Shown: positions 29,051 through 37,887, counted from the stretch's first letter. The stretch is 64,000 nucleotides of DNA from Acetobacteraceae bacterium (GCA_024280945.1 JAMXLO010000097.1:21600-85599); one strand, 5' to 3'. Notes: generated by a model not told the origin, from the letters alone. Translations and numbers: made by a program.

Positions 29051-30208
29051 TTACGTCCGGAGGGGGCTGGTCTCGGAATATGCCAACTGTTTCGCGGCGG
29101 CAGCCCGCGGACACATGCCCGAAGCAGCAGTCATGGCGGCGGGCTCTGCGTCCGCGTCACGCGGCGGATTTTCGCTGACACGCTCCAGCCAAACTTCGCG
29201 CCACCAGGAATATATGCTTCTCGGGCACAGCATTCTTCGGTCACTATAGTGCGACCGACACCACACGCCTTCGAGGATCACGGCTGGGGTTCGCAGCGTG
29301 GTCATCAGGCCGGTCTGTTCGTTGATGAATCGCGAAATGCGCGATCTGACGCGGAGTGTCTGGCCACAGAAGGGCACCATCTCCGCGTCGAAATACAACC
29401 CCCTGTTCCTGTTGGCCTTGTCGATCGTCTTCAGGATGGCTTCGTAGGACTTCACCCTGACCAGCTCACCTGGCTGCAGATCGAGCTTGCTTAGTGGAGT
29501 TGGCTGATTGAGAGGTATTATGCCGCCGCGACGTGGGAAAGGAACACGACCCCTCAATCGCGCAAGTTGATCGTAAAGCCACCGGAACGGCTCCCGCACA
29601 GCATCGCGCCCGGGACGACTCAAATAGTAGTAGCAGACATAGATTAGGCCACTGACCAAGCGACCTAGCCCAACGTTGCGGGAACTGTAGTCCTCGACGT
29701 ACTGCCGCGCATCCCACCATGGCAAAAAGCGGGTGAACTTCGGCAGGTCCGTCGCCTGACAAGAATACCGTGGGCCTCCTGACGAAGGCTGGTCTTTGGC
29801 CAGGGTCCCTGCAAGCACCTTGGCCTCTGAACACCGCGCTGACTTTCGCGCGCCGACCACTGGATCGGATGTCCGATCGCTCAGGGTCGCAGCATTGCCT
29901 GGCCCCTTGACCGGCTTCAGCCATGCTTCCTTCCAGAAGATGAGACAGGCAGCCTGACAACCACCGTAGGCCTGCCCATTGCAACGCAGGCCTTCGAGAT
30001 GGATGCCGCCGGCGAGCGAACGCCCACCGGTGCCATTTACCGTATCGCAGGTCTTATGCGCGCGCTTGTAGACGCGGAATCTTTTGCCACAATATTCGAA
30101 CATCTGTGGCATGAACGGCAGTTTCTCAAATCTGCCGTCTTCATCCAGTGACTGGAGGATCTCCTCCTTGCTACGAACCTCAACCCAATCGCCAGCAGAA
30201 AATGACAT
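29051..30208 (-). CDS. Cysteine-rich protein with two copies of an unnamed domain
   Basis: A 385-residue soluble protein with GAGGAA five bases before the ATG. The two halves are related. The first (about 1-100) reads 'GDWVEVRSKEEILQSLDEDGR', 'FMPQMFEYCGKRFRVYKR', 'LEGLRCNG' and 'CLIFWKEAWLKPV'. The second (about 245-345) reads 'GELVRVKSYEAILKTIDK', 'FDAEMVPFCGQTLRVRSR', 'LEGVWCRS' and 'CPRSIYSWWREVWLERV'. Conserved Cys, Arg and Trp positions recur in both; the first copy has extra His/Cys that could bind metal. The linker has a hydrophobic stretch near 'LIYVCYYYL'. I cannot name the family. Its place between the barrel and flippase genes suggests a role in surface polysaccharide production. 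Confidence 0.7.
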   Translation of the reverse strand: MSFSAGDWVEVRSKEEILQSLDEDGRFEKLPFMPQMFEYCGKRFRVYKRAHKTCDTVNGTGGRSLAGGIHLEGLRCNGQAYGGCQAACLIFWKEAWLKPVKGPGNAATLSDRTSDPVVGARKSARCSEAKVLAGTLAKDQPSSGGPRYSCQATDLPKFTRFLPWWDARQYVEDYSSRNVGLGRLVSGLIYVCYYYLSRPGRDAVREPFRWLYDQLARLRGRVPFPRRGGIIPLNQPTPLSKLDLQPGELVRVKSYEAILKTIDKANRNRGLYFDAEMVPFCGQTLRVRSRISRFINEQTGLMTTLRTPAVILEGVWCRSHYSDRRMLCPRSIYSWWREVWLERVSENPPRDADAEPAAMTAASGMCPRAAAAKQLAYSETSPLRT

Positions 30209-30361
30209 CTAGTTCCTCGTCAGAGACAAAGTCCGTTGCATCCCTCCCTTTAATATTCGGTGAAAACCCTAGCCATACCCACTTCAGATAGTCCTGGCTG
30301 CATGCCACTACTTATAAGCGAGCGCGGCTCGATGGAGATCCAAGCGGTCCACGAGCGTTGT

Positions 30362-30387
30362 TGCCCCCCTCAGGCCCGGGGCATTTT
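30362..30387. terminator. GC-rich hairpin just after the outer-membrane barrel gene
   Basis: TGCCCC (30362-30367) pairs with GGGGCA (30378-30383) immediately past the stop of the leftward barrel gene. A TTTT run lies on the plus-strand side only, so as an intrinsic terminator it fits plus-strand transcription better. For the barrel mRNA it may only protect the 3' end. Confidence 0.3.
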
Positions 30388-31729
30388 AAATCGCCAGGTG
30401 CAGCGCCAGGGCGACCACATTTTGGCTGAATGCAGCACTGGTAACCGAGGCCGGATTGATCGTTGTGGTCCCACTCGATCCAATCTGCTTGGTGAAAACA
30501 TAGCTGGCCGACAGTCGCATGTTGCGATTTATCAGCCATGCGGCGCCGATGTCAGCGGTGAAATTGCTCTGTGCGCCGCTCTGCAGAAACTGCGCATACT
30601 GCACGCCAAGGGAAGCATGCAGAATTACGTCTCGCCGGAGTTCATGGTCTACCGCGGCACGAGCGGTTGTCAGAACATAGCCGTTGGTCCCGGCCGACTG
30701 GGGGTCCTCAATGAGCCGCGACAGTGATCCCGTGACCGTCGTCAGCTCAGTAGGCTGCCAGATCAGCTGGCCTTCTGCGATTGGTGCCGTGCGGGTGGGA
30801 AAGGTTGGGCTCTGAAATTCACGGACCTCGACTCCAATGAGCAGGCGATATCGCCACACGCTCTTGGATTGATAATCGATCCCACCGAGAAGCAAGAAAC
30901 TGTTTGAATTATTGCTGGGTTGTCCCCTTTGGGGATTTGTGTACTGGGACGTGATAGCACGGGCCACTACAACAATACCGCCTTCGTCATTGAGGGAATA
31001 GCGATTGGCGACACCACCGGCGAGCACATTGCGGTTGAGAAAATTGAGGTTCTGGGTCAGGCCATTCGCCACAGTCGCTGTCCCGTACCGGTACGAGCTG
31101 ACGCTGATATCCGGCGTGACGTTCAGCCGACCGAATGTGAAGGTGTAATTCAGGTCAGCGGTATCGGTCTGGCCCGCGACGGGAGTGGTCGATTGAACCA
31201 GTCCAAGCGTGGTGCCCAACTGATGATAGGAGTTGTGGTAGAACGCTGCACGGAGTTGATTTTCGTCAATCGTGTAACCGCCGGCGATCCCAACATTCCA
31301 GTCGGTATAATTCTCGTTAGGGAACGAGAATAGTTGGTTATGCGATACGCCAAGCGTCGCGCCGAGGCTGTTGCGCGTCCAATCTGAAAAGGCGGAGACG
31401 TTCGCAGCGGTGGTCGAGCCCCAGGTGGCCGAGTTGGGAGTGCCATTAAAGTTCGTGTTATAGAATGCCGACTGGTTGAGGCTCGGGGAGATAAGGAACC
31501 CCCCCGCTCTGATACCTGGTGCCTCGTAGCCTGGGTGGGCCCTGGTCAGGACGGTGACACCAAGCTGCTGGTCGTAACCATATACGCCTGGTGGGAAGTA
31601 AATATCGATATTCTGCGCCCAGGAGCCAATTGGCCAGCCGCCAACGATGGCGGCTGCGACGGCCATCAGCGCATGTGGCCGATGACGCAGGACCCTGTTC
31701 TGCGGCGCCACGTGCTGCCTTGGCACCAT
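30386..31729 (-). CDS. Outer-membrane beta-barrel protein (BBP2-like) of the polysaccharide cluster
   Basis: A 447-residue protein from the ATG at 31729; a TTG two codons earlier is also open. A basic N-terminus and hydrophobic signal segment ('ALMAVAAAIVGGWPIGSWAQ') are followed by 'YGYDQQLGVTVLTRAHPGYEAPGIRAGGFLISPSL'. Many amphipathic strands of the 'GATLGVSHNQLF' and 'HASLGVQYAQFL' kind follow, and the protein ends in a strand with a terminal hydrophobic residue, as barrels do. This profile matches outer-membrane barrels found in exopolysaccharide loci (BBP2_2 family). It may be the outer-membrane exit or an anchoring protein. Homology is inferred from pattern, not computed. Confidence 0.78.
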   Translation of the reverse strand: MVPRQHVAPQNRVLRHRPHALMAVAAAIVGGWPIGSWAQNIDIYFPPGVYGYDQQLGVTVLTRAHPGYEAPGIRAGGFLISPSLNQSAFYNTNFNGTPNSATWGSTTAANVSAFSDWTRNSLGATLGVSHNQLFSFPNENYTDWNVGIAGGYTIDENQLRAAFYHNSYHQLGTTLGLVQSTTPVAGQTDTADLNYTFTFGRLNVTPDISVSSYRYGTATVANGLTQNLNFLNRNVLAGGVANRYSLNDEGGIVVVARAITSQYTNPQRGQPSNNSNSFLLLGGIDYQSKSVWRYRLLIGVEVREFQSPTFPTRTAPIAEGQLIWQPTELTTVTGSLSRLIEDPQSAGTNGYVLTTARAAVDHELRRDVILHASLGVQYAQFLQSGAQSNFTADIGAAWLINRNMRLSASYVFTKQIGSSGTTTINPASVTSAAFSQNVVALALHLAI

Positions 31730-31865
31730 TGTCAAGCGTTCAATGCAGCAGACAACCGAAGAGAGACGTTACCCCGCATACTCCCAACCAACAGTTAGGT
31801 CTTTCAGGGATTATATTAGCTGAAGTTAATCTAGCGTCGCAAGGCACTCTTGATGCTTGCCTAAA

Positions 31866-32519
31866 CTAGCCGAGGCAGACCTTTCGCGCGACGAACGCTT
31901 CCGCATATCGCTCGCTGGCACGGCACTCCATCCCTCGCAGACGTGCCAGGCCGCGAAAGACCTCGCCGTCGAACCAGTCCTTGGAGCGCTGGCTGGCGAA
32001 ATGGGAGGACAGAATTTCGAGCTTTTTTTCCAGGACCCGGGCCGTCAGTGGGACATAAAAGTTGGGACGCCCAATGTCCCCGTCCCATTTTGGTATCTCA
32101 TATTCGAATATGAGATGATTGCGGAATGTGTTCCAGGTCAGACGGGAAATCTCACGGTGGTCCTGGTGCGCATCGTCGCGCCGGTGCGTAAATATTACGT
32201 CGGGCTGCACCCGTGGCTTCAGCCGCTCCATCCAAAGCTTGAGCTCGGCCCCTTCAGCCGGGAAGAAGCCGTCGCGAAATTCTGCGAGCTGTACATCCGC
32301 GGACGCGGCGCCATCGAGAAAAGCGGCGGCCGACGCCTCGGCCTCAACGGCACGAGGCCCCGCAGCACTCAGCACGCACCAATGCACGTCCACGTGGATG
32401 CCGGCAGCAATCCAACCGAGCAGTGTCCCGCCTGCTCCGATCTCTATGTCGTCGGAATGGGCCCCAAGGCATAGGACCGATAGATGCTGGTCAGGCTTAG
32501 GAAAGCCTAAGCTTTGCAT
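31866..32519 (-). CDS. PIG-L family (LmbE-like) deacetylase
   Basis: A 217-residue protein starting at the ATG at 32519, which lies inside the 3' end of the nucleotidylyltransferase gene (13-base overlap). The zinc-binding motif is 'CLGAHSDDIEIGAGGTL' (AHxDD) and the second metal His is in 'THRRDDAHQDH'. The family removes N-acetyl groups from GlcNAc-type sugars or similar conjugates. In this operon it probably deacetylates a nucleotide- or lipid-linked amino sugar of the polysaccharide. It is cytoplasmic, with no signal peptide. Confidence 0.9.
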   Translation of the reverse strand: MQSLGFPKPDQHLSVLCLGAHSDDIEIGAGGTLLGWIAAGIHVDVHWCVLSAAGPRAVEAEASAAAFLDGAASADVQLAEFRDGFFPAEGAELKLWMERLKPRVQPDVIFTHRRDDAHQDHREISRLTWNTFRNHLIFEYEIPKWDGDIGRPNFYVPLTARVLEKKLEILSSHFASQRSKDWFDGEVFRGLARLRGMECRASERYAEAFVARKVCLG

Positions 32520-33313
32520 ACGGCCAGCTCTGGCGTGCGGGTATTCCTCTGCCGCCAAGGTGCGTAACCGCGCTCCACCATCTCCTCGAGCACCTGCCGA
32601 TCCCGTAGCGTATCCATCGCGCGCCAGAATCCTGTATACTTGTAGGCCAGAAGCTGATCGTCCGCGATCAGCCGCTGAAACGGTTCGATGACCAGTTCCT
32701 CGCCTTCGCGCATATACTCGAATATGGTCGGACGCATGATGAAGAAGCCACCGTTGATCCAGATGTTGGAATCATCGGAACCGAGCAAGGCACGGACACG
32801 GCCGTCATCCGCTATATCAGCCAGGTGGAATGTCACCGGCGGATGCACCGCAAGGAAGCAAGCGGTTTTGCCGCTCGCCATGAAGGTTCTGATCATATCG
32901 TCCAGATCGACGTCGCATAAACCGTCGCTATAGTTCGCCAGGAAGCACTCTTCGTCCTTGACGTGGTCGCGCACTGCCCAGAGCCGCTGTCCGATGTTCC
33001 GCCACACCCCCGTGTCGATCAGGGCCACGCGCCAGTCCTCTTGCGGCTTGCCCAGAAGTTCCACCTTCGAACCGTTGCCGGAAACCAGGCAGTCTGTATA
33101 GACAGAAGGCCGATAGTCCAAGAAAAACCGTTTAATAACGTCGGCCTTGTAGCCCATGCAAAGCACGAAATCCCGATGTCCATACTGGCTGTAGTACTGC
33201 ATCACGTGCCAGAGGATCGGTTCATGTCCTACTGGGATCATCGGCTTCGGCACCGGCTCCGGGTATTCCCGGATCCGCGTGCCAAGACCGCCACAGAAGA
33301 GCACCACTTTCAT
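32507..33313 (-). CDS. Sugar-1-phosphate nucleotidylyltransferase (glucose-1-phosphate cytidylyltransferase-like)
   Basis: A 268-residue protein starting 'MKVVLFCGGLGTRIREYPEPVPKPMIPVG', the nucleotide-binding signature. 'KRFFLDYR', 'LANYSDGLCDVDL' (metal-binding Asp) and 'GFWRAMDTLRDRQVLEEM' place it with RfbF-type CDP-glucose synthetases. It would convert glucose-1-P and CTP to CDP-glucose, the entry to CDP-linked deoxysugars. Its ATG overlaps the stop of the methyltransferase gene (TAATG). No CDP-glucose 4,6-dehydratase is present in the window, so the rest of that pathway must lie elsewhere or the sugar is used directly. Confidence 0.88.
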   Translation of the reverse strand: MKVVLFCGGLGTRIREYPEPVPKPMIPVGHEPILWHVMQYYSQYGHRDFVLCMGYKADVIKRFFLDYRPSVYTDCLVSGNGSKVELLGKPQEDWRVALIDTGVWRNIGQRLWAVRDHVKDEECFLANYSDGLCDVDLDDMIRTFMASGKTACFLAVHPPVTFHLADIADDGRVRALLGSDDSNIWINGGFFIMRPTIFEYMREGEELVIEPFQRLIADDQLLAYKYTGFWRAMDTLRDRQVLEEMVERGYAPWRQRNTRTPELAVCKA

Positions 33314-34602
33314 TACGCGCACTCCCTTGGATCGACAACGTGCGCAGCAGGTATAGGAATGATGAATTTGGCGCCCCAGGCCGCCACATGGCGCATCTGC
33401 GCTATGATTTCATCCTTCAGATTCCAGGGCAGGATGAGGATATAATCCGGCTTCGCCTCGTCAATCATTTCCGGCGGATAGATCGGGATGTGCATGCCAG
33501 GCGTGAACCGCCCATGCTTATAGGGATTACGATCGACGGTGAAATCGAGAAAGTCGGTGCCGATCCCGCAGTAATTGAGCAGGGTGTTGCCTTTTCCCGG
33601 CGCACCGTAGCCGCAGATCGTCTTACCCGACTCCTTTGCCTCTATCAGGAATGAAAGCAGCCGTCTCTTTGTGCGGCGTACCTGTTCAGAGAATGCCGCG
33701 TATCCTCTCAGTTCGTGGAAGCCAAGCTGCCGCTCCACTTCCAACAAGGCAGGAACGCGCACGCTGACGTCATGGCATGACGCCATATGGGCCAGGTAGA
33801 CACGCAAAGAACCGCCGTGGGTGCGCAGCTCGTCCACATCGACGAGTCGGAGGGAGTGCCGCGCCGCAAGCCGCTCGATTGTCGCAAGTGAGAAATAGGA
33901 AAAATGCTCGTGGTAGATGGTATCGAACTGGTTCTCGCGTATAAGATGCAGGACATGGGGAAATTCAAGAGTGATCAGCCCCTCCGGCTTCAGCAGGCGC
34001 TGCATCCCGGCAACGAAGTCATTCACATCGGGTACCTGGGCCAACACGTTGTTGCCGATGATCAGATCTGCTCGCGTGCCTTCCGCCACAAGCCGTCCTG
34101 CCAAGTCGAGACCGAAGAATTCGACCAGTGTAGGGATATTCTTCCCAATTGCGACCTCTGCCACGTTGGCCGCAGGCTCTATACCGAGCACCGGCACCCC
34201 ATAGCGCGCGAAGTGCTGCAGAAGATAGCCATCATTGCTTGCGAGTTCGACTGCCAGGCTATCACCGTTCAGCCGAAGCCGTTCGGTGATCCGCCGGCAA
34301 TATTCCGCAGCGTGATTGACCCAGCTTGTCGAATAAGAAGAGAAATAGGCGTACTGGTTGAATATGTGTTGCGGACTTACATACTCCCTTAGCTGGACCA
34401 GCAAGCATTCCGAGCACAGGTAGATGTGCAGCGGATAGTAATGCTCTGCCTGATCGAGTTCATCAGATGTCAGAAAGCTTTCGCACAGCGGCGACATGCC
34501 AAGATCGAGTACTGAATGCTTCAGAGGGGCCCCGCAAATCCGACATGGCGACGTATGACGCAACGTCGTTCGGCACGCGAATGTGTTTACCGCGATGTCC
34601 AT
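33313..34602 (-). CDS. Sugar C-methyltransferase-like SAM-dependent methyltransferase
   Basis: A 429-residue three-part protein. The N-terminal zinc-binding module has 'CRICGAPLKHSVLDLGMSPL' and 'YLCSECLLVQL' (four Cys). The Rossmann core has 'AVELASNDGYLLQHF' (SAM site), 'NNVLAQVPDVNDFV' and the substrate loop 'YHEHFSYFS' with its catalytic Tyr/His region. The C-terminal domain ('GYGAPGKGNTLLNY', 'ILPWNLKDEI') is typical of NDP-hexose C-methyltransferases such as those of deoxysugar pathways. It likely methylates a nucleotide-linked deoxyketosugar. It opens the leftward operon, and a symmetric DNA element lies 20-76 bases upstream of its start. Confidence 0.88.
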   Translation of the reverse strand: MDIAVNTFACRTTLRHTSPCRICGAPLKHSVLDLGMSPLCESFLTSDELDQAEHYYPLHIYLCSECLLVQLREYVSPQHIFNQYAYFSSYSTSWVNHAAEYCRRITERLRLNGDSLAVELASNDGYLLQHFARYGVPVLGIEPAANVAEVAIGKNIPTLVEFFGLDLAGRLVAEGTRADLIIGNNVLAQVPDVNDFVAGMQRLLKPEGLITLEFPHVLHLIRENQFDTIYHEHFSYFSLATIERLAARHSLRLVDVDELRTHGGSLRVYLAHMASCHDVSVRVPALLEVERQLGFHELRGYAAFSEQVRRTKRRLLSFLIEAKESGKTICGYGAPGKGNTLLNYCGIGTDFLDFTVDRNPYKHGRFTPGMHIPIYPPEMIDEAKPDYILILPWNLKDEIIAQMRHVAAWGAKFIIPIPAAHVVDPRECA

Positions 34603-34621
34603 GCTAACCGTTCAGTTGGAG

Positions 34622-34678
34622 AAGGTAATTTGATGCGCGGTCAAATAGACCGATTGAGACCGCGAGTAACCTTACCTT
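34622..34678. promoter_or_regulatory. 57-bp nested inverted repeat in a divergent promoter region
   Basis: Four 7-base blocks are arranged symmetrically around position 34650: AAGGTAA (34622-34628), CGCGGTC (34636-34642), GACCGCG (34658-34664) and TTACCTT (34672-34678). The inner pair and the outer pair are each perfect inverted repeats, with 7-base spacers on both sides. It lies between the methyltransferase gene and the rightward unknown gene and could be an operator for a dimeric or tetrameric regulator. Confidence 0.55.
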
Positions 34679-34781
34679 TTGGTACTACCGGCACAATCGG
34701 GCACACGCACGGCGTACTATGGCGCCCTGAACGGACAGGCTGGGGCCTTACTCCGGACGAGGCCACATCTGAAAGATATGG

Positions 34782-35447
34782 TTGTGGCCGTCAAGTCAGC
34801 TAAGTGAGCAGCAATTCACAACCAAAGGTACAATTGATGATAGCCAACCTGCACCCGTTAACTGGCCCAAGGTTGAGAGCCATCGAGGGGTCGCATTGTT
34901 ACCTTCTTACTTCACTGCGATCTGTAAGGAATTTGGTGGGCCTGAACGTCTCACGGCACTCGTCCCTCTTATCCGAGAACGGCCGGCCGGGCCCAGCATC
35001 GATGCCCGGATTGCCCTGGAGTTGGGTTGGCTGCAACCCTATGCCGCGTGGCGGGATGGAGCCAAGCTGGTCACTGGGGTCATCACCACAGACTACAGTG
35101 AAAAATATACACTCTACGCACCCTGGTTCAGACATGCGCCTCGAAACTGGTGGGACGACGGCGCAGTCATATCAAACCGCGTTCCCAACATTCCCAAGTA
35201 TACCTCGGAGCCAAGCGCGGCCCTGCTAGCCATCCCTGGTATGCAGACACAGATTTCTTCTGTCGAGATCATCAGGCGCTCGGGCCTATGGTCGGTACGC
35301 GTCATCGGCGATGTCGGCAGAGACCCCCTGGGGAGCTGTGACCCTGGCGCGGAGTCGATAGCGAAAGCCATTGTGCTTGCCGGTCTCGACTGCCGCTTGC
35401 GCGCCTTTCAGAGGTCTCACCCGGTGCCGGACCAACCTCAGAAGTGA
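34782..35447 (+). CDS. Hypothetical protein in the polysaccharide cluster
   Basis: An open frame of up to 221 residues whose first start is a TTG at 34782; no clear ribosome-binding site marks the true start. From about residue 60 it looks like a real globular protein ('ARIALELGWLQPYAAWRDGAKLVTGVITTDYSEKYTLYAPWF', 'NWWDDGAVISNRVP', 'SVEIIRRSGLWSVRVIGDVG'). It is rich in Trp and Tyr, with no signal peptide or membrane segment. I do not recognise a family. It overlaps the Wza-like gene tail to tail by 10 bases and shares the divergent region that carries the 57-bp dyad. Its function is unknown. Confidence 0.55.
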   Translation: MWPSSQLSEQQFTTKGTIDDSQPAPVNWPKVESHRGVALLPSYFTAICKEFGGPERLTALVPLIRERPAGPSIDARIALELGWLQPYAAWRDGAKLVTGVITTDYSEKYTLYAPWFRHAPRNWWDDGAVISNRVPNIPKYTSEPSAALLAIPGMQTQISSVEIIRRSGLWSVRVIGDVGRDPLGSCDPGAESIAKAIVLAGLDCRLRAFQRSHPVPDQPQK

Positions 35448-36049
35448 CGTTCGTAGATGTCAATCACATCGCCCGGCTGCACCAGCATGTTCCTGGGCAC
35501 ACGGCCTTCGACGCCATGACCATCGGCGGTTCTGAGGATCGAGGCGTAATCAGTGACAGCGCGATAGGTGAAGCCACCAGCGACAGCGACGGCCGTCAGG
35601 ACTGTCATGCCTGGCTGGTAGGGGTACTGCCCCGGCTTGCTCACCTCCCCGAGAATGAACACTGGACGATAGCTCACCACGTCCACTGAAACGTCCGGAT
35701 GCTCGACGAGCTGCTTTTCTTTCAGACGTGAGGCGATGGCCTGCTGCAGCTGCGTGGTGGTAAGGTCGTTGGCTGGTATCTCCCCGAGCAGCGGGACGAC
35801 GATGTTGCCCCGGTCGTTGATACGAAACTGGCCGGTGAGCTGCTCCTGGCCGAAGGTGATGACGCGGACCTCCTCATTGACACCTAGTCGGTATGGTCCG
35901 GGCGGCGTGTCCGGCAGTGCGGCCAGGTCTGACCCTGGGGAGCACGATGTAACGCCCAAGAGCAACGCGGCCCCTGCAAATTTGCGGCAACGCAAGGCCA
36001 ACGCCGATGACGACAGGCGCAATGCGTTGCGACACTTATGCTGAGTCAT
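35438..36049 (-). CDS. Polysaccharide export protein (Wza-like, short)
   Basis: A 203-residue lipoprotein-type export protein. The signal segment 'FAGAALLLGVTSC' ends in a lipobox cysteine. Next is the Poly_export domain ('YRLGVNEEVRVITFGQEQLTGQFRINDRGNIVVPLLGEIP') and one SLBB-like domain ('VFILGEVSKPGQYPYQPGMTVLTAVAVAGGFT'). It is shorter than Wza (about 380 residues), like GumB- or AceH-type proteins of exopolysaccharide systems. It would form the periplasmic or outer-membrane part of the export channel. Its ATG overlaps the stop of the lytic transglycosylase gene (ATGA), so passage through peptidoglycan and export are made together. Confidence 0.92.
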   Translation of the reverse strand: MTQHKCRNALRLSSSALALRCRKFAGAALLLGVTSCSPGSDLAALPDTPPGPYRLGVNEEVRVITFGQEQLTGQFRINDRGNIVVPLLGEIPANDLTTTQLQQAIASRLKEKQLVEHPDVSVDVVSYRPVFILGEVSKPGQYPYQPGMTVLTAVAVAGGFTYRAVTDYASILRTADGHGVEGRVPRNMLVQPGDVIDIYERHF

Positions 36050-36906
36050 TGTAATGTCCTCCTTGACCAGGCAAGCATGGAGCTAGCATTCCGCCCTGCT
36101 CGTCGGCTGAAAGGTAAAATATTCGGAAATTCGTCGTTACTCTTTCGTTTGGAGCTGTCCTCCTTGGCGAGGGTCGCAGCCCAGGCCATCCGCAGCATGC
36201 CAAGCTTGGAGTCTCCGGGCGTTCCACGAGCATATCCGTAGAATCGGCGGACGCGCTGTTGATAAGCAGCCGACCGCACTGGTTCCTGAGAATTGTAGAA
36301 CCCGATCGCTCGTTCCCACTCTCCGGTCGTTGCATAGAGTTGCAGCAGGAACCGTGCCGCGTAGTCGACATTCATCCTTGGATCAAAAGCCTGGTCGAGG
36401 CTGCTGAACGCGTGCGGATGAAACAGCAAATTAACCTGCAGACATCCGGTATCGATCGATTTGATGCCTTTCGCCAATGCATCAGTGACCCAATGGATTG
36501 CTTCGAGCTTGCTGTCGAACAAATAGCCCTTGCCTTCCGCCTGAACCGACCATGGCCAGGGTTCGATCTGTCCTGTGACGGGATCAGGCCGTCCCGTTTC
36601 GACTCGGCCCATGGCCAGCAGCAGCCCGCGCGGCAGGTTATATCGCGTCTCGGCCATTTGGATTGCGTCACGGCACAAGAGGCTGGCATCGAGACGCGCT
36701 GTTCTGGCGATGGAAGATGCGGGTGGCGTTGCGAGGCCGATCGAAAGGCTCCCGAGCCACGCCAAAAAGATGAAGGGCACCGTCCGAAACTGCTTGACCA
36801 GCCACACCCTCAGCCGGATATCGCCAGCGGCGCAACGACTTTGCCCGAATTGCCAATTGCGCCAGCTGTGACCGGCTCGATAACCGCGGCTTCGGATCAA
36901 AGACAC
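36046..36906 (-). CDS. Lytic transglycosylase (SLT family), exported
   Basis: A 286-residue protein from a GTG at 36906; the true start may lie further in, because the first 30 residues are basic and uninformative. A hydrophobic segment ('TVPFIFLAWLGSLSIGLA') is the export signal. The SLT domain has the catalytic Glu in 'AMGRVETGRPDP', then 'GCLQVNL' (where many family members read GLMQ) and 'NVDYAARFLLQLYATTGEWERAIGFYNS'. It cleaves peptidoglycan between MurNAc and GlcNAc, here probably to open room for the export machinery. It is coupled to the Wza-like gene. Confidence 0.87.
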   Translation of the reverse strand: MSLIRSRGYRAGHSWRNWQFGQSRCAAGDIRLRVWLVKQFRTVPFIFLAWLGSLSIGLATPPASSIARTARLDASLLCRDAIQMAETRYNLPRGLLLAMGRVETGRPDPVTGQIEPWPWSVQAEGKGYLFDSKLEAIHWVTDALAKGIKSIDTGCLQVNLLFHPHAFSSLDQAFDPRMNVDYAARFLLQLYATTGEWERAIGFYNSQEPVRSAAYQQRVRRFYGYARGTPGDSKLGMLRMAWAATLAKEDSSKRKSNDEFPNILPFSRRAGRNASSMLAWSRRTLQ

Positions 36907-36938
36907 TGTAGGCTCGAATGACGCAGAGGAAACACGTC

Positions 36939-37814
36939 ATGCGGTTGAGGATTGTCGTAGGCATCCCCACAGTGGGCAGGGCGCCCATTCTCTGCCGAAC
37001 ACTGGCCCAACTGCGGAAGCAGGATCGTCCGGCGGATCGGGTGATCGTCTGCGGCACCAAGCCGGCCGATCTCGAGGGCACCCAGGAGGTGATGCCTGGA
37101 ACGACGGTCCTGCTGGCGGATGCCGGGCTGCCGATACAGCGCAACGCGATCATCGCCAATTCCGCGGATGCTGACGTCCTGGTATTCTTCGATGACGACT
37201 TCCTGCCGGCCAATGGCTACCTCGCCGCCGTCGAGGAACATATGGCCGCCTGTCACCGAACGGTCGTGGCAACCGGAAGCCTGCTGGCGGATGGAATTAA
37301 TGGCGTCGGCCTTTCGACCGATGAAGCTCTTGAAATGATGGCGCACGACGGTCCTGCCACATTCGACGTGCGGCCGACATTCGCGGGTTACGGCTGCAAC
37401 ATGGCGGTGAGGCTCGCGCCGCTCTTGCAGCACAACTTCCGCTTCGACGAGCGTCTGCCCTTGTACGGTTGGCAGGAAGATGTCGATCTTTCCCGCCAAA
37501 TGGCGACCTGCGGTGACGTCGTACAGCTGGGTAACGCTCGCGGGGTTCACCTTGGCACCAAACTTGGCCGCAGCTCGGGCCTCAAACTGGGCTACTCGCA
37601 GGTCGCAAATCCGCTCTATCTGTTCTGCAAGCGCAGGGGCTATCCGTTCCGCCGCGCCATCAGTCACATCGCCTGCAACATGGCGATGAACGTCGTCCGC
37701 TCTGTACGGCCCGAGCCTTATGTCGACCGTCGTGGCCGCCTGCGGGGCAACATCCTCGCTCTGCGTGATCTGATCGTCGGTCGTATGGTCCCCGAACGGA
37801 TCCTTGATCTGTGA
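36939..37814 (+). CDS. Family 2-type glycosyltransferase
   Basis: A 291-residue enzyme. I choose the ATG at 36939 because AGAGGA stands at the right distance; an ATG seven codons earlier has no such site. The GT-A fold begins 'RIVVGIPTVGRAPILCRTL'. The metal-binding acidic motif is in 'VLVFFDDDFLP' and the acceptor-side 'WQEDVDLSRQM' contains the catalytic-base type ED. It is cytoplasmic, with no long membrane segment. It adds a sugar to the growing polysaccharide unit; donor and linkage are unknown. It is the only glycosyltransferase visible in the cluster, which is too few for a complete repeat unit. Confidence 0.9.
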   Translation: MRLRIVVGIPTVGRAPILCRTLAQLRKQDRPADRVIVCGTKPADLEGTQEVMPGTTVLLADAGLPIQRNAIIANSADADVLVFFDDDFLPANGYLAAVEEHMAACHRTVVATGSLLADGINGVGLSTDEALEMMAHDGPATFDVRPTFAGYGCNMAVRLAPLLQHNFRFDERLPLYGWQEDVDLSRQMATCGDVVQLGNARGVHLGTKLGRSSGLKLGYSQVANPLYLFCKRRGYPFRRAISHIACNMAMNVVRSVRPEPYVDRRGRLRGNILALRDLIVGRMVPERILDL

Positions 37815-37887
37815 TCCGGCCATGATAGGGCGAACAGACGAAAAAACACTTTCGCAGAGCGCGTCAACAATCGGACGCGCCATGGGT

